The translations under genes were made by a program, and so were the position numbers. A stretch of 64,000 nt of DNA from Acanthaster planci (Eukaryota > Echinodermata > Asteroidea > Valvatida > Acanthasteridae): contig NW_019091365.1 of NCBI RefSeq assembly GCF_001949145.1, forward strand, positions 2,012,207-2,076,206, written 5' to 3'. The stretch's first letter is position 1; each line of letters opens with the position of its first letter. Shown piece after piece: positions 21,501-36,500 of the stretch. The notes below the pieces were generated by a model. That model had not been told where the DNA came from. It saw nothing but the letters and a program-made list of their open reading frames with translations, and searched no databases.

Positions 21501-24500
21501 ATTTCCGTACCAACATGAAAGACATGTTTGAAGGTTTACACATTTAGGCTCGGATTCCCTCGTCAGGGATGAAATGATATCAGACTCCTGGTGGATTAAA
21601 CAATTTCAGTCAGCTTGGATGTGGAAACAATTCTACATTCCTGTTGGCCCTCTGTTATTCAACCCCTCGAACTTCTACAACTGCACTTATACCTTGGACT
21701 ACACAAAGATAGCAGAGGAATGGTTTATAATGGACCCAACAAAACTAAAAAATGTTGGGCATCTATGGCACGAACATTTTCAATTGAAATTCTTTTGCAA
21801 CCACATCTGACTGTTAATTTTTGGAACCAATCTTTTTGAGCCCTACCAATCTCCAGCACTTTGCAAGGGACCCATCCCACATTCTTTTGTGCTTTGGCTT
21901 CAAAAGGAAAAACGTGCCACAAGTAAATTTAACTTGGCTCTCCCTTATTAAATCCTGCAAAATCCTTCCAAACGTTCTTGTGGATATGGAAAGATTTGAG
22001 TAAGTTACAGGTAAGCAAGGCAAACAATATACAAAGATTTTCAAAACTGCACCTTGATAAATTTACTGTGAAAGATGTTATTACATTCAGAAAGGGAATG
22101 ACATAATACCAACAGAATCTTCAGCAGTACTTGGTTTTCAAATTCATTTGCTAGAGCACAATCAGTACGTAAAAAAAAATGAGTTTCACTTTAGTAAGAA
22201 TAAGTGCAGAGTGAGACTTGATAGGAAATGCTCGTGCTTGTGGCAACGTACAATTTTCAGAAGATTCCAGTCAAAGATGTAGTCATAGGTGAAACCTTGC
22301 CGGTGGAAGAGATTGCGGAAAAGCTGTCGGAGAAAGGAGTAGTCAGGTTTCTCATCAAATCGTAGCGACCTTGTGTAGTTCAGGTATGTGGCAAACTCCG
22401 CTGGTGGAAGGAAAAGAATGATGCCAACAATAAATGCAAGTAAACTTCACAAAAGAAACAAAGACAGTCGCCAAAGACCACTAAGTTAATGCTTCAGACA
22501 TGATGATTTCTAATGTTATTCAACTATTGCAAGATGTACGTTGTGTCAGGGAGATTTTCATTTTAATTACAGGTTTAGCCTTTCCAAGTTGTCTGCTGAC
22601 ATACGTTCAACTGCAATTCATGGTAAGGTGGCCATGCTTTTGTTGACCGTAAACTTAAAAATTGGACTGTCCATCGCAACCTCTTGTTGGCGCACTCTAG
22701 TAAATCGCCTCTACATACATTTGGAAATATTTATCATGATTACTTTTCAATAAAAAAAAAGGATCAGCAAATGCAGTTCATCTCAAGCAATGACACCCCC
22801 ATGTCCCAAGTGTTACTCTAGAGAGAATAAAGCCTTTTCCTCAGCCTATGTCCTTACATGGGAAACCAGCACACAGTGTCTCAATGGCTGTGGACATCTT
22901 CTTTTCACTGATCTTTTCATACTTCTGCCTCTTGGTGGCAGCCTTTAGGCCCTGCCAGGGTAGACTGCCCAAGTTAAAGTACATCAGCATGTAGCCCAGA
23001 GATTCTAGGTCATCTCGCCGGCTTTGTTCTGCCGAGAAAGCAAAACCAAGTATCTTCCTAGCAGATGTACAGTAACTGTTCATGCACAGTTCAGGGTAAA
23101 ATTCTCAAATCCAATGCAAAATAAGTTAAAAGAACCAAAAAGGAGTAACACACTTTCTGTGATTAAAATTAAAAAGTTCCACAAAACAAGTACTTTTGTT
23201 TTTATTCACTGATTAATCATTTCTGTTAAACTGTATGTATGCAGGGAACTAAAAATAAAAATAAAATGTTAAGCATCAAGATGAGACAGCAGTGGCCTCG
23301 AGATGCTTGACAAGTCACTGGTGAAGTGAGGCATTCAATCTCTATAATTCTACAATCATACCTACTTATATCATTCCGACTGACAATACCAGCAGGAAAC
23401 ATTACCTCGTGTGAAAGAATGAGATACACGTACACAGATGTATCTTTCATATGGAAATGTTTTTCAATTTTTGAAAACCTAAGAGTTATTAACCACTTGC
23501 TTTCGGGTTCGTTTTCTCCATACCTAATGCCAAGGTGATTGAAAACAGGACAAAAGAGCTGGCCTTGTAACAAAAGACCGTACTCAGAACAAAAGACAGA
23601 GCTGCTAGGAATTTGCAACATTTTTTCAGTTGTCAATAGCGGAGGAAATCCGTGATTGTTTTGAAAGATAATACCACTGTTTGTGGCATTCAGCGCAAGC
23701 AGATTACCACTGGGGACAAAAGTGCTCCAGTGATGAGTGATACAATACCGCTGCACGTTAATCTGGCCCCTAATGAAAAGACGTCAGCAGCACACTATGC
23801 CGGTATGGGAACAAAAGAAAATTACATAACACCGCACAATCTGAGCTCTTTTGTTCACAAGGTGGCAGGCCTGGCTGAAATACTCAGGCGTCAATAGATG
23901 TTGTCTGTGAGATTAGAGTAGCCACTAGACAGTCATTTGTGTGGGTGTAAACGTGTAGTAAATGAAGTTATGAATTTTTAAAGAACTTTGGAAACGGAAA
24001 AAAATGAAAAACCACTTGGCCCAGCAGAATCAACATGGATAAATGGGCCTGGCGCGTTGTGGTTAGGGATAATCCCATTCTAACTTGAAGCATTTTTTGT
24101 AGTGTTTTGTTTTAAGAAGCATCCAAGTGCATCCTGCATCTACCTCTTTCTGATTTAATCCAGCCAAGTGAATACTTCTGTAGATACTCAAATGCAAAGA
24201 TGTATGTGAACTCCAACTCTCCACATCCTTCAACATTTAAAATAAACGTGGAAGGCTGTGCAGGATCCAGGAAGTTAAAACCCAGTCACTTTTATTTTAG
24301 AAGGGGATTGATGCCTCTCGGAAAATGAATTATGAAAACATTGATATTGCTTTCCTACAGAAAAAGGCATTTATAGATCAAAGCAATTAAAGGAGAAAAA
24401 TAGTTGTCTAGAGTCCACAAGTGTAGCAACTTTAAAATTCAGTTTTCCTGAGCCCCCAAAATATAGCAGATATAATATGTACTGTTAGATATAAACGATT

Positions 24501-27500
24501 CAACATTTCATTCCTCATTAGATTCCAGTCTTTTATCAGAGGAGAACCATGACAGATTACATGCTGACAAACTATGTACACAACAGTCAGCTTCTCAACA
24601 AATGTGTTACAAAGTATTTGGATAACCAACAGCACTGTTGATATTTGAGAAATCTGAGCCTCTCTTGCGCTTCCTCGTCCACTGTGATCTGCTCCTGGGC
24701 CTGCAAATGTTTCAAATATTCTGGTGTCATTAATCACAGCGACTTACAACGACGCAGCAGTGACTGCTCCTGAAAGTCAATCCCCAATAATCATCTGACA
24801 GAGGTGGGGTGGACAGCACAGCTAATACATCAGGCTCCCTTGGCCATTCTGACTATGGGAACCCACAGCACAGAAATGATAGGCAAGCTTCAGCTTCAGC
24901 AAATTTGAAGACCCTGTTTTACGAGTTGTTGCTTGGGCAAAAAAATCATGATAGATGATGTGGGCATCCAAGTTGTCATTTTACAACAAATCTTAAAATC
25001 CTGCTTCTTATTTCAGCTGAAAGCCTGTTAACAGCAAGCGCTTACCAAAAATACCGTAGACGGGGTACACACTTGACAGACTGGCTTTTATTTTTAAGCC
25101 TTAGACCCAAATGACCACCTGAGGGTTGAGGTATCTCTTGGACAAAAAGGACTTTGAAATTTAGCAATCAGACAAACTGTTGATACACTGAGTGAAGCGA
25201 CACCTTTCAAAATGATCAAATTCAGCACTGGTAATCGATCAACCATTTGGGTGATGCGTCTGCATAGCAGTTTACTGACATTAAACCTTAACACTTGCAG
25301 TTTACACAGGTTCACCAAAACACAACACTTGTTTTACATACAAAGTGTGGACATTCCTTTGTTCTCCTGTGGTCAAGATAAATGCTCCTTTTTCTTCCAC
25401 TATGATAACTCTTTTGAGCTAGATTTTTGATGATTTCCTGGACTGTTCCTTTTCATTTTGCCAAAGATAACCTGATAACCTTGACTACAAAATGCCTCTG
25501 AAGCTATTTTTCAGAGGGAAAAACATTGTGTGGACGCGTGCAAGTCCACATAATGCATTATATAGACTTCCTTTGTGAAGAGGTCCACACTATGTATGAC
25601 ACGCCTGTAACTTGAATTGGATTAGTCCATAAATGAGCACAGACGCGTTCCTCAGAATCCATAAAATTCCCCAAACCCCTTCATTGCACAGTTCCTTCAT
25701 TTTCCATTTTCAAATGATTCTTGGCTACCCAATGATAAGAATTCCTTACAGAATCTTTGCCTTCAAAAATTATCGAAATGCAACCAATTTTCAGCCAAAC
25801 TCAATTAAGTAATCAAGACACCTGTTGCATGACAGGTGTGCGCGTCCTACTCACCAATGCCTAAATGTGTGTTAATACTGGCGTATCTGGCCGTGCCGGT
25901 CAAGTTCTTGTTCTCCCTGTAGGGTATGTGCTGGTGTGTGTGGACGTCTCGGTACTTCTTGGCCAGGCCAAAGTCGATGATGTAGACCAGGTTGCCCTTC
26001 TTGCCAAGCCCCATCAGAAAGTTGTCGGGCTTGATGTCCCGATGGATAAAGTTTTTGTTATGTACATATTCAACACGGCTGATCTGAACAGATGGAAGGA
26101 ACAAAAAAAAGGTGCAACCTTATCTTTGAGGAGGCCTTATGTTTTGATCTTATCAGCATCTCTCACAAAGGCATCTCTGCTTTTATTTAAAGAGAGATGA
26201 ACAAGACCTGGTTGGACAGTTCAAAATGCCCTGCAGGTTGGCACATGACGTGGGGAATGGCGGGGTTAGGTCAGGTCAAGTCATGCAATCCAACTGAACA
26301 AAAACATGGCTCTCAATACAAAATGAGCCAACCCCTCAGAGTAACTGTAACATGTGCAAGGAAAAACTATTCTACATGTACTTTCAGATGTAAGCTACTT
26401 ATCGCAACTATGTAAGTCTGTGGTACACGTGCCACTGCTCATTATGTTAAAACACATACATGTATGTACAACAATGTGCTTTCAATAAGGCTTGTCGGAA
26501 GGTCATGGCTGTGGTTGGAAATACTGCATAAACCTATGGAAGTCAAAGGCTAACCACTGTAGCCACTTCCATGAGATACTGTATCATTATGTGTCTGTCG
26601 TGTGTTCAAATGTCATATAATCCCACATCACACCAGTCAACAATTGCTCTGTCATATCGCTGCCTTGATGTTTTTCCCTCTTTTTTGTAAGGGAAGTTAT
26701 GGGTGACGAAGGAAACTTTGAACATTAGGGGTTAGTGTGTGCATGTGCAAGCTAGCATGTACTACCCAGATGAGGGCTTTTGCTAGACCGCCGCGGTTTT
26801 TACTTGAATTTGGCTAGCGGACCAGTGTTAGAGTCGAACCCTGATGGCATCCGTCTGAAATACTTGTCACCGCAACAAGATGAACATCTGAAACACACAA
26901 AAATCCTTCTCAATGGAGTTTTAGGGTATTGAGTAATAACTCATAAAGAGACGAGTGTAAAAACCAACAGGTAATGCTTTATAGGAGGATTGAGGACTGA
27001 TCAGGCCTATCAATGTAAAGCCTTTTCACACGAGACACAATCCCTTGAGCGAACTTGCCCAGGGCGGGATAAACATACATGTACATGTACTTTGCCTGAA
27101 GCAAATGTGAAACAACATGGGATTGAACTTGAGGTTAAAAAATCAAGTCACTGCGAGTGTCCACGGGGTGAACTCACCCTGGGGATGGATGTTTTGGAGC
27201 AAACAAGGCCTTTAGGTGTGTTGTGCAGTACATGACTTATCTCTTTCGAAAAATTATTCTTTAATACTGGTACAGTGTATCTTGGGTGAACACCTCACGC
27301 AGATCAGCATGGTGATTAGGTTTTCAGTCCATGAACAGATCTGTAACATTCCAATTACGTCGCTGCATAGCGCATTCCATATCCTGTATTAACTTCATCC
27401 TTTCCTTTTGCAAAGTGCAAAGAAACGATACAACTTAAGACAGGAACATCTTTTCCCATCTAATTTAGTAATGTTCTATCAGCTGCCTGTCTTTTACCGA

Positions 27501-30500
27501 CTGAAGCTGTATTAACCAAACAAATCATCAGGAGTCAAAGTCCCCAGATGGGCATACCATTAAGGTCTTTTCACACGTTCCACTTCATCAAGTTCCTGGA
27601 AGTATCATCTGTTTTTCTTTGTTAATCCTCACAATGCCTACTTTTAGCATGTAAAGACGATGAGCGCGTATCCTAATTGGCTAGACTGCCAGTACACTGT
27701 TCGCCATCAGATGCATTCACAGCATATGCATGGCCACTGTCTACCCAAGTCAGGTGTAGAGAGCGAGGGAGCGTGAAGGTTTGTCTGTAGCTGTATCTAC
27801 TACTTTCTCCCATGACTAACTAAATGGAAGACTAGGAAGCCTAATTTCTCAGAAACATTCTCCCCCTCCTCTGCAAGGTCAAACCACTTTCAAAGAAGTG
27901 CTGATGTGGTCCATTTTTCCATTGGCCATTCCTCGATCTGCTGGTACATTTCACAGGATACTGGCAAATACTTGTTAAAAGTACAGGTCACTGTGCAATG
28001 TTAGGTTGGTGAAGTGGTACTTCCCCCAAACATCATGTAACATCCCTAGTTACCCCTCATCAAACAAACCAGACTTGTTTATCAACTCTAATCAGGTTAT
28101 GTGTGTTTTCTTTCAAACAACCTCTTGTTTGCTTACTCTCGCCAACTCATAAATAAAAACGTCTTCCACCATCTCTCCTCCAAGAACTGTAGAGAGTACT
28201 GTTCATGTGATGCTGTCACAAAATGCACCTAATTTCTAAGGGCTCAGATGCAAAAGATGCACACAAGTGAGGGTCAGTAACATTGCTGAGCTATGTTGCT
28301 CATCAGGGCAGTGAATCTCAGTCCTTTTGGGGCCACCGACATGAACACTCACCAACTGATCGGCCAATAATAGCACTGTCTTTAAGCCAAACTGCCGCGA
28401 GCAAAAATTGAAGAGGTCTTCCAGGCTTGGGCCTAGGAGCTCCATCACCATCACATTGTAGTCTCCCTCTGCCCCGCACCATTTGATGGACGGGATACCA
28501 ACTGACATGCAAAGGGAAAGATGAAAACATAAACAAATTAAAACAACTTCAGTAATTGGAATAGTCAAAGATGATTCCAGTTACCAGAGGAAAACAGATA
28601 TCAGAAAAAGGGCAAATAATCATATACCATGTAATGGTTTTGTTTTATAACACACACATGTACTGGTACATTTGCCCTTGTAACATGATGATAATGATGT
28701 CCATGTAAATGTGCCTGTCAAAACAGAAAACATCAGAAAATAGTGTCCTCTGTATGTACACGTACAGGTACCGTATGTGGCTTAAATGGCTGAAAGAATA
28801 ATGGCCAATTCCACAATGACATAACAAATGCATTCAAAGAGCTTGGTAATCAGACCACCAGCCCATTTCACCTGATAGTAAGGGTGAGGATTAAAGCAAA
28901 GTGTCCCCCCCACATCACTGAACTCCTACCAAAACAAGGAGAACTCTGTCCCTGAAATGTCTGCATCTCACTGTCCTCCATGACGTTTGGAAACATCAGA
29001 CCCAATCAAGCCACCCTCTTTTGAAAACCAGCTGTGGTAAAATGCCAGCTAAAATATCAGATTGCCACCCACAACATGAAAGGCTGTATCAAAGGGCCTT
29101 TGACAGAGGCATTCTCCTGTTTCACAGTTACACATATCTGTACATTAGCTACTGTACACTAAGGTCGGAAGGCTCAGACCAGGGATGTCTCTAAATTCTT
29201 GTACAAGTTATGAAAAGTGGTTCTGTGTACTCTTAATTTAACATGCCGAGATGACATAGATGTACAAGTACATTGTAAATATGTCCAGTACATACTGTAC
29301 ATGCCACTATAGATTAAAACAAAAACAAAAAAATCCCAGAAATACTGTAACATGGCAAATACTGTACTCAATGTGATGACAAAGGAAAAAGCTGATAATA
29401 AAGCACACTGATCAGACCAGGTAGTGCACAAATGTACCAGTAGTAAATCTACCAGTATTCTGTATTACTGGTATCGTGTACATGTACATACGGCACATGT
29501 ACATGTAACGGTACATGCGCATGGTTAGTATATTAGTGCATGTGGTCAGCACAGTGCAAACTTTGCATGAATTGTTTGGGGACTCTGGATGTCCTATTTT
29601 CAATGTAGTGCACACCAAACCATCTAATCATCTATAAGGATTCCTATCTCTTGCATGCAATGTACACGTTGGTTCCTTCATGTTTACACTCCATCATTTG
29701 CTCAAGACGGACTGACTGGGTATACATGATATCTAACGATAGAGACTAGGGTGTCATATCTTCAACAATTGTATTCCTCTGTCAGCTTCCCATGTGTAAA
29801 AGGTCAATAGGCCTTTGGGAGAGAACAAAAATGTAAATCAACGACATCTGTGGCACAACACGGGCATCGTCTCACAACGAGGTGCTTACTCAACAAAATG
29901 AATGCACGGCCACGTACACACGTAGACGCACGGTAGAGCAAGTGTAGACAACAGCAGAATAAAAACAGTGTGACGCCAAGCACGTTCCGCAGAGAAATGC
30001 AAATTGCCGTGATTTGTCCCCTTCGGCGTGGGATTAACATCCCGCACAATTAATTATCTGATTCTGAGAAGATTGGGGAGGGGGACATACCAGTGTTATG
30101 ACGGCACACTTCTTTTTTCTAACAAGTTGAAGTGTGGCTGGCGTGATGTGCCTTTCTGAACAGAAAATAATATCTGTATAACAAAAACAAGGTCTTTTTT
30201 TTTTAAATTCCGATCTTACATCCAAAAATCATACGAAAGACATAACAATTCATGTGTATTTGTAATGTAAGTGGAGAATGAAAACCCGGAACAATCAATA
30301 ACACTAAACTGATTCCTTGTCCATCATTTCCAAATTGCCATTACACTGTATGTAAATACAGTGACCAGAATAGTATACATGTAAGTATTTTTCATGAAGA
30401 AAGAAAAATACAGAATTTACAAAGATGGTACCCAATTATTTATTCGGACAGTTGATTTTGAAATTCTTTCTCTAGTCTGACAACCGTCTGAGTCGCATCA

Positions 30501-33500
30501 GTGGATTTTTAATTAAATACTTAGCTAGGCACACACGCATGTCCTCAAGACCAGTTTCCTGTGGTTATTCCATTATTAAAGTGAAGCAGTGTTGTCCTAC
30601 TGTACATGTATGCAATGTCCCCACAGTACCGTAGATGTTTGCCGCACACTGTATGAACAGTCACTGTACACATCACAGTGAAGAATGCATACATGTACAT
30701 GTACATGTACTCATACACATGTACGGTGCTCACGTACAGTATGCGTACATTGTACATGAACCTGTACTGTACCTACATGTATGTACTGTAAGATTTGTTT
30801 ACTGAACAGCAAACCGCTACCTATATGTACCGATGCATGTCGTAGCCGGTACATGTGCTAAGCTATCAGTACATGTACTGTAGGAGTACACGTACGTACA
30901 GGTACGATAACACATGCTGAATGACTGTTTATGTGCGTAATCTTTACAACCTGTAAAGCATGTCTTTGCACTGCAGCATGTACATGTACCAGTTCTTGGC
31001 TTTAAGCAACAGTTGACTTGTACAGGTGAATGTACATGTACTGGTATTAGTACCGTACATTTACAGTACATGGGCCTGTATTGTGCAAAAACAAGAATTG
31101 ACAACTTGCTTTCATGAACATGGACATTTGCCCTCAAAATTATGTCATTACTGAAAATTTTAATTTTATGGATTGACAAAGAATTCTTGACATCTCGATA
31201 TGACTTACATAATATACATGTACATATGTACAAAAAATTAAGATAACCATGTCCATCTACAAGTACATCTAACTGTAAGTACAGTACATATACATGTACA
31301 TGTAGTTGTCTTTACAAAATGAATATGGATACACTCTCAATGTACGAAAATTACTTAAGATAATCATATCCATCCACATGTCTATATGTTCATGTACATG
31401 TACCGGTAAGTACATGTAGTTGTCTTTACAAAATGGAATAGAGTATGCTCCTGTGGATGCATCATGCACTGCACACGATACATGTACATGTACGAGTAGG
31501 CTAGCTTCTTCATTACCCACGTCCCATACACAGCTGTACTGTGTAATATTCCTTCAATGAAAAACACAGCAAACAAATGTATCGTAGACATGTCAAGCTT
31601 ACATGTACAGACAGGTACATGTAGCCGATCTTATTCTACAAAAGCCCTACTTGTACATGTATGTAAATTGACCGCTGCACAACAAAAACCAAGGATAATG
31701 AGCCAGTTCAGTATTCCAATAGCACATGCCCAAAATGAAGTGCATCTGAGGTCATTCAGACGCATGTGCAAGGTCTGCTTCATTAGTGTGTCCCCACATG
31801 GACTCACATGGGTACTTTGTTCCCGAATGACCTGGCTTTTTAAAACACAGAACTGGCTGATTCCTAGCTTGAGCATTTACCAGTAAAGCTTAACATCAGG
31901 CCAGTTCTCGCCAACACAAGATTGTTTGTGCATTACATGTACTCAACCTTTCACTGCTAGGCTGTAGGACATGTTTCTTTTCACTTCTGATGGATGAATG
32001 GTACCAGGGCAAAACTGAAAATGCTACATGTATGTACCGTACATGCACAGGGTATCTTCCTAATAGTAACATTACATAACATTACAAAATTCTTTCATTC
32101 TTTCATTATGCATGGGCCGATGAATAAAAAAATTTGTTTCGCCTTCACTAAAAATACATGTATATGTTACTGAAATCCTCACCCGTTTTTTTTTCCAGCT
32201 TTCCTACATGTACCTGACATGAAATTAAAATTCTCTACTTACATGTTGCAAATGACACATGAAGCAGCACGACGTTATAGCGGTACATTACATGTAGTTC
32301 CTATCTGGGGAAGTCATCACTGTTCAAAGCAAGCAACTTCAACTCTGGGTGTAACACTACCTGCAGCTGTATGCAACCCGGCACATGGTGACTGAAGCTG
32401 CCTTTGATGCACTTCCTAGTCTGCCAATCATGGAAAAGCTAAACAACCAGCCTACCATGGTAGAGCTTGGTACTGACTGCCTTACATGTGGGAAGGCATG
32501 TCAATAGCCTGTAGCAAAACTGGCGCTCTGCTGTACAAAATCTCGGAGAGTGGAATGTCACTTTTATTACAGCACCTTTACAAGCTTCTCTGCCTGTGCT
32601 TGGAGGACTAGACCAAAAAGATATACGAGATGCCAATATTCTCACCATCTACAAACACAAGGAAAGTTACAGCAACTGTAAAAACTGTGTACTGTATCAT
32701 GGCATCTAACTCCTCAGCATCACTGACAAAGTCTTTGCCTATGTCATCCTGGGATGCCTGCAGAGCTTCGCCTTGCAAGCCTACCTGGAGTCACAGTGTG
32801 GTTTCTGAGCCAGCAGATTGAAGTTGGCTATGATGTTTTCATAATGCTGGCTACAGAAGAAGTGCTGAGAGCAGTGGAAACCACTGTACGCAGCCTCCAT
32901 CAACTTGATAAAAGCCTTTGACCTGATCAGTAGAAGTGGACTCTTCAGTCTTTGGCAGAAGGTTAGCTGCCCCTCAAGGCTGCTCCAAATGGTACATGTA
33001 ATTTCCTTCCGTGAGGGGACACACAGCACCGTCTGCTTCAATGGTGCAACCTCTGATACCTTTCCTGCAAGCAGAGGAGTGAAGCAAATCTGTGTAATGG
33101 TTCCATCCTTTTCAGGATCTTTTTCTCCACGCTCCTCTGTATACCTTAGCAGACTGCAATGTGGCTATCTACATACATGTACATAGCTTTGCCCCAGAGT
33201 TGATGGGAAGCTCTTAAACATCGCTTGCCAAAACAAAGGTCAGACAGATCCTGATACATGTGATGCTCTTTGCTGATGATGCAGCACAAACCTCACATGC
33301 TGAGGCCGGTCTTCAACAGTCAATCGTTTGTCCCACACTTGTGCGGAGTTCGGGCTATCTATCAGTCTAAAGGAGACAAACATCGAGGCTCAGGATGCTG
33401 TCCCTCCCCCAGATGTCACAATCAACAACTAACATCTTAAAGAGGTAGACACCTCTCTTAGTTTTGATTTGCTAGTCAAGCTCCCTCTCTTTCAATGTAG

Positions 33501-36500
33501 GAATAGGCACCAGGATTGCCAAAGCTGCAACTGTCATGGCACGACTTAAAACAAGAAAGTGGGGAACAGCAGCATGCTGACGGACAGCACCAAGCTGCGT
33601 GTGAACCAAGTTTGCGTACTTGGCACTCTCCTGCATAACAGTGAGTCTTGGACATTGCACGGTATGCGTAACAGGAGAAACAGCTCAGCAGCTTCCATCT
33701 TCGCTGACTTAAGACGCATTCTACTTATTCGCTGGCAGGACAGAGTGTCAAACACAGAGGTCCTTCCACATGCCCTGTGTCCTAATCCTGTCCACACTAC
33801 TCAGCCAATGACATCTCAGGTGGCTGGGCCATATGGGTTGCATGGACGCTGGTCGCATCCCAAAAGACATGCTGTGTGGGGAACCTCACAAAGGCCCCAA
33901 AGCAGTCAGACAACTGCATCTCTGTTTGCAAGATGTCTGTAAATGTTGGATGGCATAACTCCAACAACTGGGAGGGCATGGAAGACAACAGTGCAGCTTG
34001 GAGGGCCAAAAAAGGGTGTGTAGAGGCACAAAAAACATCAGGAATGACCAGCTTACTGACAAAATAGCGGGGAGAAAAGCAAGGGCAGCCTCTGTCAGCT
34101 CCATCCCTCTACACGTGCTGGTATGTCTGCAGTCAATGTGCAAGAGACTGTCATTCAAAGGTGGCTCTCTTTAGCCAATTCAGGAAATGCTCTTGCAACT
34201 GCATCTCATCAGTGCTACACCATAGTCTCTCGAGACATATGGATACGGACGACGAACTTAACACATGATTGTTCTACGCCCCATGACATGATTATAATTA
34301 GGGCTGAGTCATTTCATATAATTGACTATTTGAATATTCAACCTTCAATTAGATTTAAGAGACAAATATTCCATCATACCGGCCAGTAGATTGTTGAACA
34401 AAACACATAATCAGTCACAATAATGCACACAATTGCACATTATAATCTCTATAATAGCTTCTCACTTTTAGGACTATTTCCAGCCAAGATTTAGCAACAA
34501 AATTTAGTAACTTGTCAAATTTTTAGGAATATTTAGCAACTTCTTTGACACCACAATTTGTGATCACTGAGAGACCACTGACAATTTCATCTGATGCAGC
34601 CATCTTCCTCTTTGGGCCTCTAGTCATTTAACTGAAAGTTGAAATCCTGTCATGAAGGTTTCATTATATTTTATATCAACAAAATTTGTATAAATACATC
34701 ATTATTACAAAGACAACCATCTTGGCACATACATGTATTTTTTGTAATAAAAAGCTATTTCCATATTCTAGAATGGGTTCTAATGTATATTGTACTGTTG
34801 GGCATATGAACTGCCTTTGAGTTTCTGAAATATTCTTCAAACAAGCCACAATAGTGCAATTTTTCTCATTTAAAAAAGTAAATTCTCCTTTTTTTTCATG
34901 AATTTTGCACTTGAATATTCAAATAAAAAAATAAACAAATATTTGATAATCGGTTGAATATTCAAATATTCTGCACAGCCTTAATTATAGGTACGAGTAT
35001 TTCAGGTGCAGCATTTTGGACTCAGCATTATGTTAGATGGACACTTGATTCCAAATATGTACACATATAATGTGTCACAAGGTTCCTCAATGAATGACTG
35101 ACACCATCTCCCTCCAGACTTACGATGTACCTGTAATCTGAAAACCAAGCCGACAGTGTCATTTGGACATCAACTTCTCTTTTAACATGCTTTCAGCTTC
35201 CTTTTGACTTTTCAGCTTCTACTTTATATACCGGTAATTGTTGATTTCTCACACATATGGTACCGATATAGGTACGTACAGTACCAGTAAGTGTACATGT
35301 ACATGAATGAATTAAGCCAATACTGGTTCTCATAACTCATTTTTGCACTGGATTTTAAATGGTACTGGTAGCTGCACTCAATCTGTTTTAACCCTCCTTC
35401 TGTTTTAACTGTCAAAAACAGTCAAAAATGGCTTCCACTTGATTTCCCCCATTACACAGACACATATAGGAAATTTAACTGATTTTGACTGACATGACAA
35501 TTGAGTCAAGAATGTATCTTACATGTAGCAGAGTAGGGTTAATACACGCATTCATAAGGTACCTTTGCGTCTCAGTTAACCTTGTTTTCAACTTTTGTTT
35601 CACTCTTTTGAAGCACATTTTACTGCCTTTTTGGTTTTTATGATAATGAGTATTTCCATATTCATGAGCAAAACTGCGATGTCATCCGAGGAAGAAAGCC
35701 TCCCTGTAAAACTGATTTGTACAAAAAAGTCCTACATTTTTGTAGATGCTGCTGGACTAAATTTTCTCTTCTTTACTGATTCACTGTTGTTTATGAGCAT
35801 AGCAATAAGCAAGTATCAATCCCTTTCTCAGTTAACGATATGTTCTCAGTAAATTCTGGGTTCACAATTTAAACAGAAAAAACCTACGCACTGAACTACT
35901 GGTATGTTTTCCCTGGACGACATCACAGCAACAGTGCCCTCAGGTGTCCAGGAAAGTATGGATAATTTTCAGTGTTTAAAAAAGTGCACTTATCAATGCA
36001 TTTAACCAAATAGTAATATAAAAGAACTTTCACAGATTCTACGGTATATGTTTAAAAAGAGTACAAAAATGTAGAAAAAATTTGGTCTTCAAATTTTTTT
36101 TACAGTTTATTGTGAGCACACACATGCACTTGTGATCTCAGGACAAAGTAATACTGGCAATTCTTGGAAGAGATCCATATTCTATATTAAATCAGCCACT
36201 GAACCAAATGACAAACACTTTGATTTCCTGTGACAATAGTGTAGAGATTGATGGAAAAAATCAGAAATAACGGAGCAACCTGTTGCAAGATGAAGTCCAG
36301 TCACACCCACACCTAAACCTACATGGGATTATTTTTAGGCCATTTTTTCCACTTCTGAGTTTGGGCCAAAGTGGAATTATTCCAAGGGTGGTGACTCAGG
36401 CACGCTCTGGCAGGATGCCTGAATGTAGGTCTAAAAAAAGCTGGGACTGCCAAACTACATAAACTGCCACTTGAAAATAAAGATTATCGAGTGCCTACTG

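Noticed and set aside
23226-23756. 176-aa minus-strand open frame, one of the longest in the window
   Set aside because: It lies partly in the ~550-bp interspersed repeat and partly in plain intron. It has no recognisable motif, and the repeat's other copy does not keep it open.
26800-26880. Possible tRNA gene on the minus strand
   Set aside because: Only a weak B box (AGGGTTCGACTC) is present, with no foldable acceptor or D arm.
33472-33797. Minus-strand frames opposite the RTE-like relic
   Set aside because: They are shadows of the plus-strand RT pieces, which match known RT blocks in order.
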